DNA from: Carbonactinospora thermoautotrophica
GTDB taxonomy: Bacteria; Actinomycetota; Actinomycetes; Streptomycetales; Carbonactinosporaceae
Direction of reading: 5' to 3'
Assembly (NCBI RefSeq): GCF_001543895.1
Contig: NZ_JYIJ01000010.1
Span: 124,001-188,000, forward strand
Length of the DNA stretch: 64,000 nt
Positions within the stretch are counted from its first letter, which is position 1; every line of letters starts with the position of its first letter. The notes under the pieces were generated by a model. It was not told the origin of the DNA, did no database searches, and was given only the letters and a program-made list of their open reading frames with translations. Both the position numbers and the translations under genes were made by a program. Below, one piece after another: positions 9,922 through 18,220 of the stretch.

Positions 9922-11760
9922 GTGCCTGACGGAGCAGCCCCGACCCGCAGGCGCTGGCTCGCCAGCACGGCGCTCGGCACGGCGGCGCTCGGCGCGCTGC
10001 GCGTGCCCCCGTCCGCCAGCGCGGACGTGGCGCCTGGCGACGCCGTGTCCGGCCCGGCGCCGGAACCCCTGGCCTCCCTGGTCCGGGACATGGCTGTGGC
10101 GGACAAGGTCGGGCAGCTGTTCGTCACCTACGCGTTCGGCGACCGCGCCGACACCGCCGACCCGGCCGACGTGGCCGAGAACCGCAAGCGGCACGGGGTC
10201 GACAACGCCCAACAGCTCATCGACCGGTACCGGCTGGGCGGGATCGTCTACTTCACCTGGTCGCGCAACCTCCGGCAGCCCACGCAGATCGCCGAGCTGT
10301 CCAACGGCCTGCAGCGCGCCGCGCTCGGGAGACCGGGCGGGATCCCGCTGCTCATCAGCATCGACCAGGAGCAGGGCGTGGTGAACCGGCTCGGCGCGCT
10401 CGCCACCCAGTTCCCCGGCGCGATGCCGCTGGGCGCCGGCGGCAGCTTCGGCGACGCGCTCACCGCCGCCCGGATCACTGGGTCCGAGCTGCGCGCCCTC
10501 GGCGTCAACCAGAACTACGCGCCGGTCGCCGACGTCAACGTCAACCCGGCCAACCCGGTCATCGGGGTCCGCTCGTTCGGCGCCGACCCGGCGCTCGCCG
10601 CCCGCCTGACCGCGGCCCAGGTGCGCGGCTACCAGGAACCCGCCCCCCACGGCGCGGGCGTGGCCGCCACCGCCAAGCACTTCCCGGGCCACGGCGACAC
10701 CGCGGTGGACAGCCACTACGGCCTCCCGCTGATCACGCACACCCGCGAGCAGTGGGAGCGGATCGACGCCCTGCCGTTCCGAGCCGCGATCAAGGCCGGC
10801 GTGGACGTGATCATGACCGCGCACATCGTCGTGCCTGCCCTGGACCCCGCCGGGGATCCGGCCACCCTGTCCCGGCCGATCCTCACCGGCCTCCTGCGCG
10901 AGCACCTCGGGTACGACGGTGTGGTGATCACAGACGCCCTCGACATGGCCGGCGTCCGCCAGAAGTACGGCGACGAGCGGGTCCCCGTGCTGGCGATCAA
11001 GGCCGGCGCCGACATGCTGCTCATGCCGCCGGACCTGGATATCGCCTACCGCTCGGTGCTCGCCGCGGTCCGGTCCGGGGAAATCAGCCAGGCCCGCCTG
11101 GACGAGTCGGTCCTCCGGATCCTGCGGCTCAAGGCCAAGCGCGGCCTGTTCGCCGACCCGTACGTGGACCCGGGCGCCGCGCCGGGGCGGGTCGCCACCC
11201 CGCGGCACCTGGCCGCGGCCCAACGGGTGGCCGACCGGACGGTCACCCTCATCAAGGACGACGCGCGCCTGCTGCCGCTGCCGCCCGGGCCGGGTCGCCG
11301 CGTGCTGGTGGTCGGTGCCGACGAGAACGCCACGGGGGTTCTCGCCGGTGCCGTCGGCCGGCGCGGCCCGTCGACCACCCCCCTGGCCACCGGTGCCCGG
11401 CCCGGGCAAGACCGGATCGACGCGGCAGCGGCGGCGGCGCGCGTCCACGACCTGGTCGTGGTCGCCACGAACCGGGCCTGGCAGGTCGAGGAGCAGCAAC
11501 GCCTGGTCGGCGCCCTGCTCGGCACCGGCAGGCCGGTCGTCGTGATCGCGGTGCGCGACCCGTACGACATCGCGTACTTCACCGGTGCGCCCACGTACCT
11601 GGCTACGTACTCGTTCTCCCCGCCGTCGCTCGAGGCCGCGGCCCGGGTGCTGTTCGGCGAGTGCGAGCCGACCGGCCGGCTGCCGGTCCCGATCCCAGTC
11701 GCCGGCCAGCCCGACCGGACGCTGTACCCGTACGGCCACGGGCTCGGGTACGGCGGCTGA
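9922..11760 (+). CDS. Exported glycoside hydrolase family 3 beta-N-acetylhexosaminidase (NagZ-like)
   Basis: Predicted to release GlcNAc from muropeptides or chitin fragments outside the cytoplasm. The N-terminus is a twin-arginine signal (TRRRWLAS, then a hydrophobic stretch and an ASA-type cleavage site), so export by the Tat system is likely. Family 3 landmarks are visible: KHFPGHGDTAVDSH (the NagZ His-containing catalytic loop) and VVITDALDMAGV (with the Asp nucleophile). At 612 aa it is longer than cytoplasmic NagZ because of a C-terminal GH3_C domain. The GTG start is supported by GGGAGGAAG at 9912-9920. Its neighbours (kinase, MurR-like regulator, MurQ, sugar importer) indicate peptidoglycan recycling. 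Confidence 0.9.
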   Translation: MPDGAAPTRRRWLASTALGTAALGALRVPPSASADVAPGDAVSGPAPEPLASLVRDMAVADKVGQLFVTYAFGDRADTADPADVAENRKRHGVDNAQQLIDRYRLGGIVYFTWSRNLRQPTQIAELSNGLQRAALGRPGGIPLLISIDQEQGVVNRLGALATQFPGAMPLGAGGSFGDALTAARITGSELRALGVNQNYAPVADVNVNPANPVIGVRSFGADPALAARLTAAQVRGYQEPAPHGAGVAATAKHFPGHGDTAVDSHYGLPLITHTREQWERIDALPFRAAIKAGVDVIMTAHIVVPALDPAGDPATLSRPILTGLLREHLGYDGVVITDALDMAGVRQKYGDERVPVLAIKAGADMLLMPPDLDIAYRSVLAAVRSGEISQARLDESVLRILRLKAKRGLFADPYVDPGAAPGRVATPRHLAAAQRVADRTVTLIKDDARLLPLPPGPGRRVLVVGADENATGVLAGAVGRRGPSTTPLATGARPGQDRIDAAAAAARVHDLVVVATNRAWQVEEQQRLVGALLGTGRPVVVIAVRDPYDIAYFTGAPTYLATYSFSPPSLEAAARVLFGECEPTGRLPVPIPVAGQPDRTLYPYGHGLGYGG

Positions 11761-11893
11761 CCCGCGCGGAACCCGGGGCGGTGACCAGGGCAGCCCCGCA
11801 TCGCCCGGGGAGCCGAACCCTGGCCGCCCTGCTGGCTGCCGCCGACGCGGCCCGCTACCAGGCGAGCGGCTGGGTCAGGGCAGGTAGCCGCGT

Positions 11894-12931
11894 TCAGCCC
11901 GCCGAGTCCAGCAGCTTCTCGTGCGCGGCACGGGCCCGGGCGGTGTCGCCCAGGTGGTGGCGCAACGCCAGGGCGGCGGCCCCCACCGCGCCCTCGTGCG
12001 CCCGGACCGGCTCCACCCCGTACCGTTCGCGCACGCCCTGGGCCACCAACTCGGCGACCAGCGTCGGCCGGGTCAGCACCGAGCCGGACAGCACCACCGG
12101 CAGGCCGTCCGCGGCCTGCCCGGCCCGGACCGAGTCCAGCGTGTGCAGCAACCGCTCGGCCGCCTCGGCGAGGATGCGGTGGGCCACGGCGTCGCCGGCC
12201 CGGGCGGCCTCGTCGACCACCGGCGCGACGCCGCCCAGCTCGGCCGGCGGTGCGCCGTACACCCGGGCGACCAGCGCCTGGGCCAGGTCCTCCCCCGGCG
12301 GCGGGGCGGACTGCCCGAGCAGCGCACGCGGCACCGTGTCCACCAGCGCGGTCCCCGGGTCGCGGCCGTCCATGGCGCCGAGCACCGCGCGCAGGGCCGC
12401 CCGGCCGATCCAGACGGCCGAACCCTCGTCGCCCAGCCACCACCCGTACCCGTCGCAGCGGCGGACCACCGAGGTGGTGTGGATCCGGGCGGCGACCGCG
12501 CCGGTGCCGGCGCTCAGCACCAACCCCTCGGGCGCGGCCGACCCGGCGGCGAACGCGGCGACGATGTCCATGCCCACCACGGGCAGCCCGGGGAGCCGCT
12601 GGCCGCGCCAGGCCGAGACCGCGGCCGCCCGCGCGGTGACGGCGCCGGCCCCGCCCGCCCCGGCGACGCCGAAGAAGCCGGCGGCGACCCGCTCCGGGTC
12701 GATGCCGGACAGCGCCGCCCGCAGCGCCTGCACGAGGCTTTCCGCCCACGCGTCACCGCTGGACCGCTGGTTGGCCCCGGGTGCGCGGCCGGACCTGAGC
12801 ACGAGGCCTTCCTCGGACACGACCAGGCAGCGGGTCCCGGTGGCGCCGGCGTCGACACCGACGACGACACTGGAGGTGGCGGCGTCGGTCCACATGGCGG
12901 TGCTGTCGTCCGGGATGTTCCTGTGCATCAT
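11894..12931 (-). CDS. BadF/BadG-type amino-sugar kinase (N-acetylglucosamine/N-acetylmuramate kinase-like)
   Basis: ASKHA-fold sugar kinase of 345 aa. It has the phosphate-1 motif VVGVDAGATGTRCLV at the N-terminus, a second phosphate loop VLSAGTGA and the adenosine region GLPVVLSGSVL. Family members phosphorylate GlcNAc; the clostridial MurK also phosphorylates MurNAc. Being divergent from murR-like/murQ, it would supply the MurNAc 6-phosphate that MurQ cleaves (inference). Tandem ATG codons sit at 12931 and 12926-12928 with a weak RBS; an ATG at about 12897 is an alternative. Confidence 0.85.
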   Translation of the reverse strand: MMHRNIPDDSTAMWTDAATSSVVVGVDAGATGTRCLVVSEEGLVLRSGRAPGANQRSSGDAWAESLVQALRAALSGIDPERVAAGFFGVAGAGGAGAVTARAAAVSAWRGQRLPGLPVVGMDIVAAFAAGSAAPEGLVLSAGTGAVAARIHTTSVVRRCDGYGWWLGDEGSAVWIGRAALRAVLGAMDGRDPGTALVDTVPRALLGQSAPPPGEDLAQALVARVYGAPPAELGGVAPVVDEAARAGDAVAHRILAEAAERLLHTLDSVRAGQAADGLPVVLSGSVLTRPTLVAELVAQGVRERYGVEPVRAHEGAVGAAALALRHHLGDTARARAAHEKLLDSAG

Positions 12932-13003
12932 GACGTGAGTCAGCCAATCCCGACGGTAAATGAATTGTTGACCGAGAATAGCTTTTGCAAGTAACTTTCC
13001 AAC

Positions 13004-13987
13004 ATGTCGAGAAGAGCCAGGGCAGCAGGCCGGGCCGCGCGGCAGAATCCGGACGTCGCAGGCCCCGTCGCGTCCGGGGCGCGGGACGACGACGTCACCG
13101 CGCGGTCCCCGGAGACGGGCGTTCGCATCCGCGCCCTGCTCCCGTCCCTGCCACCGGCCGAGCAGCGGGTGGCCCGGCGGATCATCGAGGACCCGGCGGG
13201 CGTGGCCGCCATGACCATCGGCGAGCTGGCCCAGGCATGCGAGACTTCCGAGACCACGGTCATCCGATTCTGCCGGGCGGTCGGCTTCGGCGGGTACCCC
13301 GAGCTGCGCCTGACCCTCGCCACCGAGGTCGGCCGCGCCCAGGGGCAGGACCGCACCGGGCGGGTGATCGACGCCGACATCAACCCCGAAGACAGCCTCG
13401 CCGAGGTCGTCGAGAAGATCGCCTTCACCGACGCCCGCGCGGTCGAGGATACCGCGGCCCAGCTGGACATCGGCGTGCTGGAGCAGGTGGTCGACAAGCT
13501 GGTCACCGCCGCGCGGGTCAACGTCTACGGCGTGGGCGCGAGCGCCTGCGTGGCGCTCGACCTGCAACAGAAGCTCCACCGGATCGGCAAGGCGGTGTTC
13601 GCCTGGCCCGACGTGCACATGGCGCTTACCAGCGCCGCGCTGCTCGGCCCGGGCGACGTCGCGATCGGCGTCTCGCACACCGGGGAGACCATCGACACGA
13701 TCGACGTGCTCGCCGAGGCGCGCCGGCACGGCGCGACCACCGTGGCCATCACCAACTTCCCGCGCTCGCCGATCGCCGAGGTGGCCGACCACGTGCTCAC
13801 CACGGCGGCCCGGGAGACCACGTTCCGCTCCGGCGCCACGGCCAGCCGCCTGGCCCAGCTCACCGTCATCGACTGCCTGTTCGTCGGGGTCGCCCAGCGC
13901 ACGTACGACCGGACGAAGACCGCGCTGACCGCCACCTACGAGGCGGTGCGGAGCCGGCGCGTACGGCCGGAACGGGGGCGAAGATGA
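13004..13987 (+). CDS. RpiR/MurR-family transcriptional regulator
   Basis: N-terminal HTH_6 domain (LPPAEQRVARRIIEDP...TIGELAQACETSETTVIRFCRAVGF) followed by a SIS sugar-phosphate-binding domain (VNVYGVGASACVALD...GVSHTGETIDTIDV). Family members sense phosphosugars. In B. subtilis and E. coli, MurR responds to MurNAc 6-phosphate and represses murQ. Here the gene overlaps murQ by four bases (ATGA), so the two are co-translated, suggesting autoregulation of the module. The first 30 or so residues are basic and extend beyond the usual start, so a later start is possible. Confidence 0.9.
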   Translation: MSRRARAAGRAARQNPDVAGPVASGARDDDVTARSPETGVRIRALLPSLPPAEQRVARRIIEDPAGVAAMTIGELAQACETSETTVIRFCRAVGFGGYPELRLTLATEVGRAQGQDRTGRVIDADINPEDSLAEVVEKIAFTDARAVEDTAAQLDIGVLEQVVDKLVTAARVNVYGVGASACVALDLQQKLHRIGKAVFAWPDVHMALTSAALLGPGDVAIGVSHTGETIDTIDVLAEARRHGATTVAITNFPRSPIAEVADHVLTTAARETTFRSGATASRLAQLTVIDCLFVGVAQRTYDRTKTALTATYEAVRSRRVRPERGRR

Positions 13988-14925
13988 CCCAAGGACCGGT
14001 CGAGTCGGCGTCCGGCGCCTTCGCGGTGCGGGTCGACTCGCCGACGGAGGGCCGCAACCCGCGGACCCTGGACATCGACCGGCTGCCCACGCTGGAGATC
14101 CTGCGGCTGATCAACGCCGAGGACGCCCAGGTCGCGCCGGCCGTCGCCGGGGCGCTGCCCGAACTCGCCCGCGTGGTCGACCTGGCCGTCGGGGCCCTGC
14201 GTCGCGGCGGGCGCGTCCACTACTTCGGCGCCGGCACCTCCGGCCGGATCGGCGTCCTGGACGCCGTCGAGCTGTGGCCCACCTTCCAGCTCGAGCCGAA
14301 CCGGGTGATCGCCCACCACGCGGGCGGCGTCGGCGCGCTTTACCAGGCGGTCGAGGGCGTGGAGGACGACCCGGAGCTCGGCGCCCGGGACGCCGCCGGG
14401 GTCGCGGCGGGCGACGTCGCGATCGGGCTCACCGCCAGCGGCCGTACCCCGTACGTCGCCGGGGCGCTGCGCGTGGCCCGGGAGCGCGGCGCCGCCACCG
14501 TGCTGGTGAGCGCCAACCCCCGCGCGCCGATCGCCCAGCAGGTGGACGTGTGCGTCGCGGCCGACACCGGACCGGAGGTGATCGCCGGGTCGACCCGGAT
14601 GAAGGCCGGCACCGCCCAGAAGCTGATCCTCAACGCGTTCTCGACCGCGGTGATGATCAGGCTGGGCCGCACCTACTCGAACCTGATGGTCGACCTGAAG
14701 GCCACGAACACGAAGCTGCGCGGTCGGCTGGTCACGATCCTGGTCGAGGCGACCGGGGCCGAGGAGGCCGCCTGCCGCCGCGTCCTCGCCCAGGCCGGCG
14801 GCGACCTGAAGGTCGCGCTCGTCTCGCTGCTCGCCGGCGTGCCGCCCGACCGGGCCGAGGTCGCGCTGGCGGCGGCGGACGGCGTGGTACGGCAAGCCCT
14901 GGTGGAGGCCTCACGCAACGGTTAG
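13984..14925 (+). CDS. murQ: N-acetylmuramic acid 6-phosphate etherase
   Basis: Cleaves the lactyl ether of MurNAc 6-phosphate to give GlcNAc 6-phosphate and D-lactate in the cytoplasm. The MurQ pattern is clear: TEGRNPRTLDIDRL, GRVHYFGAGTSGRIGVLDA (SIS sugar-binding loop), the catalytic-region Glu in AVEGVEDDPELGARD, GLTASGRTPYV and the signature GPEVIAGSTRMKAGTAQK. The length of 313 aa is typical. It is coupled to the upstream regulator and followed 24 bp later by a sugar importer, making uptake and catabolism of wall sugars a single operon. Confidence 0.96.
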   Translation: MTQGPVESASGAFAVRVDSPTEGRNPRTLDIDRLPTLEILRLINAEDAQVAPAVAGALPELARVVDLAVGALRRGGRVHYFGAGTSGRIGVLDAVELWPTFQLEPNRVIAHHAGGVGALYQAVEGVEDDPELGARDAAGVAAGDVAIGLTASGRTPYVAGALRVARERGAATVLVSANPRAPIAQQVDVCVAADTGPEVIAGSTRMKAGTAQKLILNAFSTAVMIRLGRTYSNLMVDLKATNTKLRGRLVTILVEATGAEEAACRRVLAQAGGDLKVALVSLLAGVPPDRAEVALAAADGVVRQALVEASRNG

Positions 14926-14949
14926 CCGTCCCTGGTGCAAGGGGGAACC

Positions 14950-16248
14950 ATGACACGACTGCGGGCCTGGCGGGTGTCCACCCGGGTCGCCGGCGTGCTT
15001 CTCGGCGCCCTGAGTCTCGCCGCGTGCGCTCCGTCCACCGGCGACAGCGCGGCTGGCGGCCACTCGGCCAAGGTCAAGCTGACCGTGTGGTCCTGGCGCG
15101 TGGAGGACGTCGCCGCCTACCAGAAGATCTTCGACGCGTACGAGGAGAAGCATCCGGGCGTCACCGTCGAGTTCCAGACGTTCAAGAGCACCGAGTACGA
15201 GACCAAGCTCGGCACCGGGCTCGGCCAGCAGGGCGGCCCGGACGTCGCGCAGGTGAAGTCGTACGGCAAGCTCCAGCCGTTCATCGAGGCCGGCCAGCTC
15301 GCGCCGCTGGATGGCAAGGTGCCCGGCCTGGAGAAGTTCGACAAGACCGTCCTCGACGGGGCTCGCGGCAAGAAGGACGGCAAGATCTACGGGGTGCCGT
15401 TCGCGGTCCAGACCCTCCAGGTCTTCTACAACAAGGAACTGTTCGCCCGGCACGGCATCCAGCCGCCTGCCACCTGGGACCAGATGCTCGCCGCCGCCGG
15501 GAAGCTCGAGCAGGCGGGCGTCATCCCGTTCTCGGTGTCCGGTAAGGAGCTGTGGGTGCTGCCGATCGTGCACGAGGTGTTCGGCGCCGCCCGGTACGGT
15601 GGCCGGGATTTTGAGCAGGCGGTGCTTTCTGGCCGCAAGACCTTCACCGACCCCGACTACGTCGCCTCGCTCGACCTGGTCAAGCAGCTCCAGCCGTACT
15701 TCCCGGAGAACGTGACCGGCGTCTCCTACGCCGAGTCGCAGCTGCTGTTCACCTCGGGTCGGGCCGCCATGTTCCCCGGCGGCGCCTACGAGCTGGGCTT
15801 CTTCCAGTCCCAGGCGCCCGACCTGGACATCGGCGTCTTCGAGGTCCCCCCGCCGCCCGGCGCGAGGGTCCAGCACCCGTTGACCCCCGGCTACGCCGAC
15901 GGCTCGTACGCGGTCAGCGCGAAGTCCGCGCACCCGCGGGAAGCGCTGGAGCTGGTGCGCTGGATGGCCACCCCGGAGTTCGGCCAGCTGTTCAGCGACA
16001 AGCTCAAGCAGATCTCCCCGGTCCCCGGCGTCACCGCCGAGGACCCGCTGGTGCGGCAGATGGCCGGCAACTACGCTGAGCGCGGCAGCACGTACCTGAT
16101 GCTGGTCCACTTCCGGTACGGCCGGCCGGTCGGCACCGACGTGGCGGGGGCCGCCGTCCAGGCGATGCTGCTCGGCCGCGCGACCGGGCAGCAGGCCGGC
16201 CAGCGGATCGCCACGGAGCTCGGCAAATGGTTCAGGCCCGGGTCCTGA
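14950..16248 (+). CDS. Sugar ABC transporter substrate-binding lipoprotein (family 1)
   Basis: Carbohydrate-binding lipoprotein of the CUT1 type. It has a signal peptide with lipobox LAAC (SLAACAPS) and a family 1 core (KLTVWSWRVEDVAAYQKIF, YEEKHPGVTVEFQTF, GVPFAVQTLQVFYNKELFA). The start is an ATG with AGGGGGAA ahead. It lies in the murQ operon and is followed by two permeases but no ATPase gene; CUT1 systems in actinomycetes often share an MsiK-type ATPase encoded elsewhere. The ligand is likely a MurNAc/GlcNAc-containing sugar (inference from context). Confidence 0.92.
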   Translation: MTRLRAWRVSTRVAGVLLGALSLAACAPSTGDSAAGGHSAKVKLTVWSWRVEDVAAYQKIFDAYEEKHPGVTVEFQTFKSTEYETKLGTGLGQQGGPDVAQVKSYGKLQPFIEAGQLAPLDGKVPGLEKFDKTVLDGARGKKDGKIYGVPFAVQTLQVFYNKELFARHGIQPPATWDQMLAAAGKLEQAGVIPFSVSGKELWVLPIVHEVFGAARYGGRDFEQAVLSGRKTFTDPDYVASLDLVKQLQPYFPENVTGVSYAESQLLFTSGRAAMFPGGAYELGFFQSQAPDLDIGVFEVPPPPGARVQHPLTPGYADGSYAVSAKSAHPREALELVRWMATPEFGQLFSDKLKQISPVPGVTAEDPLVRQMAGNYAERGSTYLMLVHFRYGRPVGTDVAGAAVQAMLLGRATGQQAGQRIATELGKWFRPGS

Positions 16249-17192
16249 CCGCGCGGCGTCAGGCGGGGGACGCCGCCCGGCGCGGGGGCGCGGGCGCCCG
16301 CCCCGGCTGGCCGGTCCTCGCCGCCTTCCTGGCCCCGGCCTTCGGGCTGTACACGCTGTTCATCGTCTACCCGATGCTCAGCGCGCTGCAGTACAGCTTC
16401 TTCCGCTGGCGCGGCACCGCGCAGGCCGGGTTCGCCGGGTTCGCCAACTACCAGGACCTGTTCACCGTGCACGGTGAACAGCTCGGCCGGGCGTTCTGGC
16501 ACAACTGCCTGATCTTCGCCGGCGCCATGCTCGTGCAGAACACCCTCGGCCTGCTGTTCGCCGTGCTGCTGCACCGCAACCGGTTCGGCCGGCGGTTCTT
16601 CCAGACCGCGTACACCCTGCCGTACCTGATCAACCCGCTGGTCATCGGCCTGCTCTGGAAGCTGCTGCTCAGCGACTACTTCGGGGTCAACGTGGTGCTG
16701 CGCGAGGCCGGCCTGGGCGGGCTCGCCCTGAACTGGCTCGGCCGCCCCGAGCTGGCCCTGCCGGTGGAGATCGCGATCTTCACCTGGGCCTGGGTGGGCA
16801 TTCCCATGCTGCTGTTCGGCGCGGCCCTCGCCGGCATCCCGGAGGAGTACGGGGAGGCCGCGCGGGTGGACGGCGCGTCGAGCTGGCAGGTGTTCCGCCA
16901 CGTCACGCTGCCGCTGCTGACCCCGGCGATCGGCCTGGTCAGCGTGATCACGTTCGTGGACACGTTCAACCTGTTCGGCCTGGCCTTCGGGCTCGGCGGC
17001 GAGAACGGCGATCCGGCGTACGGCACCGACGTCCTCGGCCTGCTCTTCTACCGGATGGCCTGGCGGGCGGACGGCGAGGTCAACGCGATCGGACCATCCA
17101 GCGCGCTCGCGGTGCTCATGTTCGTGTTCGTCTTCGGCGTCTCGCTGCTCACCCTGCGGATACTGCGCAAGCGCGAGGAGCGGCTGTCTTGA
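16227..17192 (+). CDS. Sugar ABC transporter permease (MalF/UgpA type)
   Basis: First membrane subunit of the sugar importer. Its first transmembrane helix (LAAFLAPAFGLYTLFIVYPM) is typical, and the EAA loop EEYGEAARVDGASSWQVFRH contacts the ATPase. The start ATG lies inside the end of the binding-protein gene (22-bp overlap); no better-placed start is evident. Length is 321 aa. Confidence 0.92.
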   Translation: MVQARVLTARRQAGDAARRGGAGARPGWPVLAAFLAPAFGLYTLFIVYPMLSALQYSFFRWRGTAQAGFAGFANYQDLFTVHGEQLGRAFWHNCLIFAGAMLVQNTLGLLFAVLLHRNRFGRRFFQTAYTLPYLINPLVIGLLWKLLLSDYFGVNVVLREAGLGGLALNWLGRPELALPVEIAIFTWAWVGIPMLLFGAALAGIPEEYGEAARVDGASSWQVFRHVTLPLLTPAIGLVSVITFVDTFNLFGLAFGLGGENGDPAYGTDVLGLLFYRMAWRADGEVNAIGPSSALAVLMFVFVFGVSLLTLRILRKREERLS

Positions 17193-18067
17193 GCGTGCTG
17201 ACCCAGACCCGGCCGGTACCCGCCCCGGCGCCGCCCCTCGCGGCGCCGCGCCGCCGGCTCGCCCCGGTCGCGGCGCAGGCGCTGCTGTGGGCGTACGCGA
17301 TGGTGGCGCTCGCGCCGTTGGCGCTCATGCTGCTCAACTCGCTGCGCACCACCGGCGACATCGCCCGGGAGCCGGTCGCGCTGCCCGTCCCGCCCGTTCT
17401 GGAGTCGTACGCCCAGGCGTGGTCGCAGGCGTCCTTCGGCCGGTACTTCTGGAACTCCCTGCTCGTCACCGTGTGCGCGGTCCTGCTCGGCACCGCGGTG
17501 TCCGTGCTGGCCGCCTACCCGCTCGGCCGGTACGCGTTCCCCGGCAGCCGGCTCCTCGCCGCGTACTTCATCGCCGGGCTCATGCTGCCGATCCGGCTCA
17601 GCGTGGTGCCGATCTTCTACCTGCTCGACGCGCTCGGGCTGAACAACTCCCTGCTCGGGCTGATCCTGCTGTACGCGGCGAGCGGGGTCCCGTTCTCGGT
17701 GTTCGTGCTCACCGCCTTCTTCCGGCAGCTGCCCGCCGAGCTGGCCGAGTCCGCGCGGATCGACGGGGCGGGGGAGTTCCGGATCTTCGGGCAGATCATG
17801 CTGCCGCTGATCCGGCCGGCCGTCGCCACCGTGGTGATCTTCCAGTTCGTGCCGCTGTGGAAAGAGTTCCTGTTCCCGCTCGTGCTCATGACCGACAAGA
17901 GCAAGTGGACGATCCCGGTGGGGCTGTCGAGCTTCTTCGGCGAGTACGGCACCCAGTACGGCCCCATGTACGCGGGTCTGGTGATCGCCACGGTCCCGCT
18001 CGTGGTGCTGTTCCTGCTCGCCACCAAGCAGGTCGTGGCCGGGCTCACCGCTGGCATGTCGCGCTGA
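17189..18067 (+). CDS. Sugar ABC transporter permease (MalG/UgpE type)
   Basis: Second membrane subunit of the sugar importer, with an EAA loop (AELAESARIDGAGEFRIFGQ) and a normal length of 292 aa. It starts with TTG in a TTGA overlap with the preceding stop, with GAGGAG at 17175-17180 as RBS; a GTG at 17195 is the alternative. It is the last gene of the amino-sugar module, and no ATPase gene follows. Confidence 0.91.
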   Translation: MSVLTQTRPVPAPAPPLAAPRRRLAPVAAQALLWAYAMVALAPLALMLLNSLRTTGDIAREPVALPVPPVLESYAQAWSQASFGRYFWNSLLVTVCAVLLGTAVSVLAAYPLGRYAFPGSRLLAAYFIAGLMLPIRLSVVPIFYLLDALGLNNSLLGLILLYAASGVPFSVFVLTAFFRQLPAELAESARIDGAGEFRIFGQIMLPLIRPAVATVVIFQFVPLWKEFLFPLVLMTDKSKWTIPVGLSSFFGEYGTQYGPMYAGLVIATVPLVVLFLLATKQVVAGLTAGMSR

Positions 18068-18109
18068 GAGCCCTTGCGCGCCGGACGTGGTTCCTGTGGG
18101 GCCGGACAG

Positions 18110-18122
18110 AAGATAACAGGCC
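18110..18122 (-). promoter_or_regulatory. AAGATAACAGGCC element, possible leftward -10 region
   Basis: This 13-mer recurs exactly at 32761-32773 between DUF3866 and pafB. Read leftward it gives TGTTATC, a plausible -10, and a near relative (CGATAACAAG) lies ahead of the leftward ferredoxin gene. Here no leftward gene follows it. One reading is a relict divergent promoter of the RecB-like gene, now displaced. Confidence 0.3.
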
Positions 18123-18220
18123 CGAGCTGGGCAACGAGCCGTCCGCCGAGACGAGGCCCGTGGCCTGTCAAGATCCCGACCGGCCGGACAGCCACGGCAT
18201 GGGGCACATAGCATCGGAGC

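Noticed and set aside
8695-11739. Upstream extension of the FAD/Fe-S gene frame to a 1974-codon protein
   Set aside because: The extension is antisense to the GH3 gene and the RecB-like gene and has no domain; the real homology begins near 8694.
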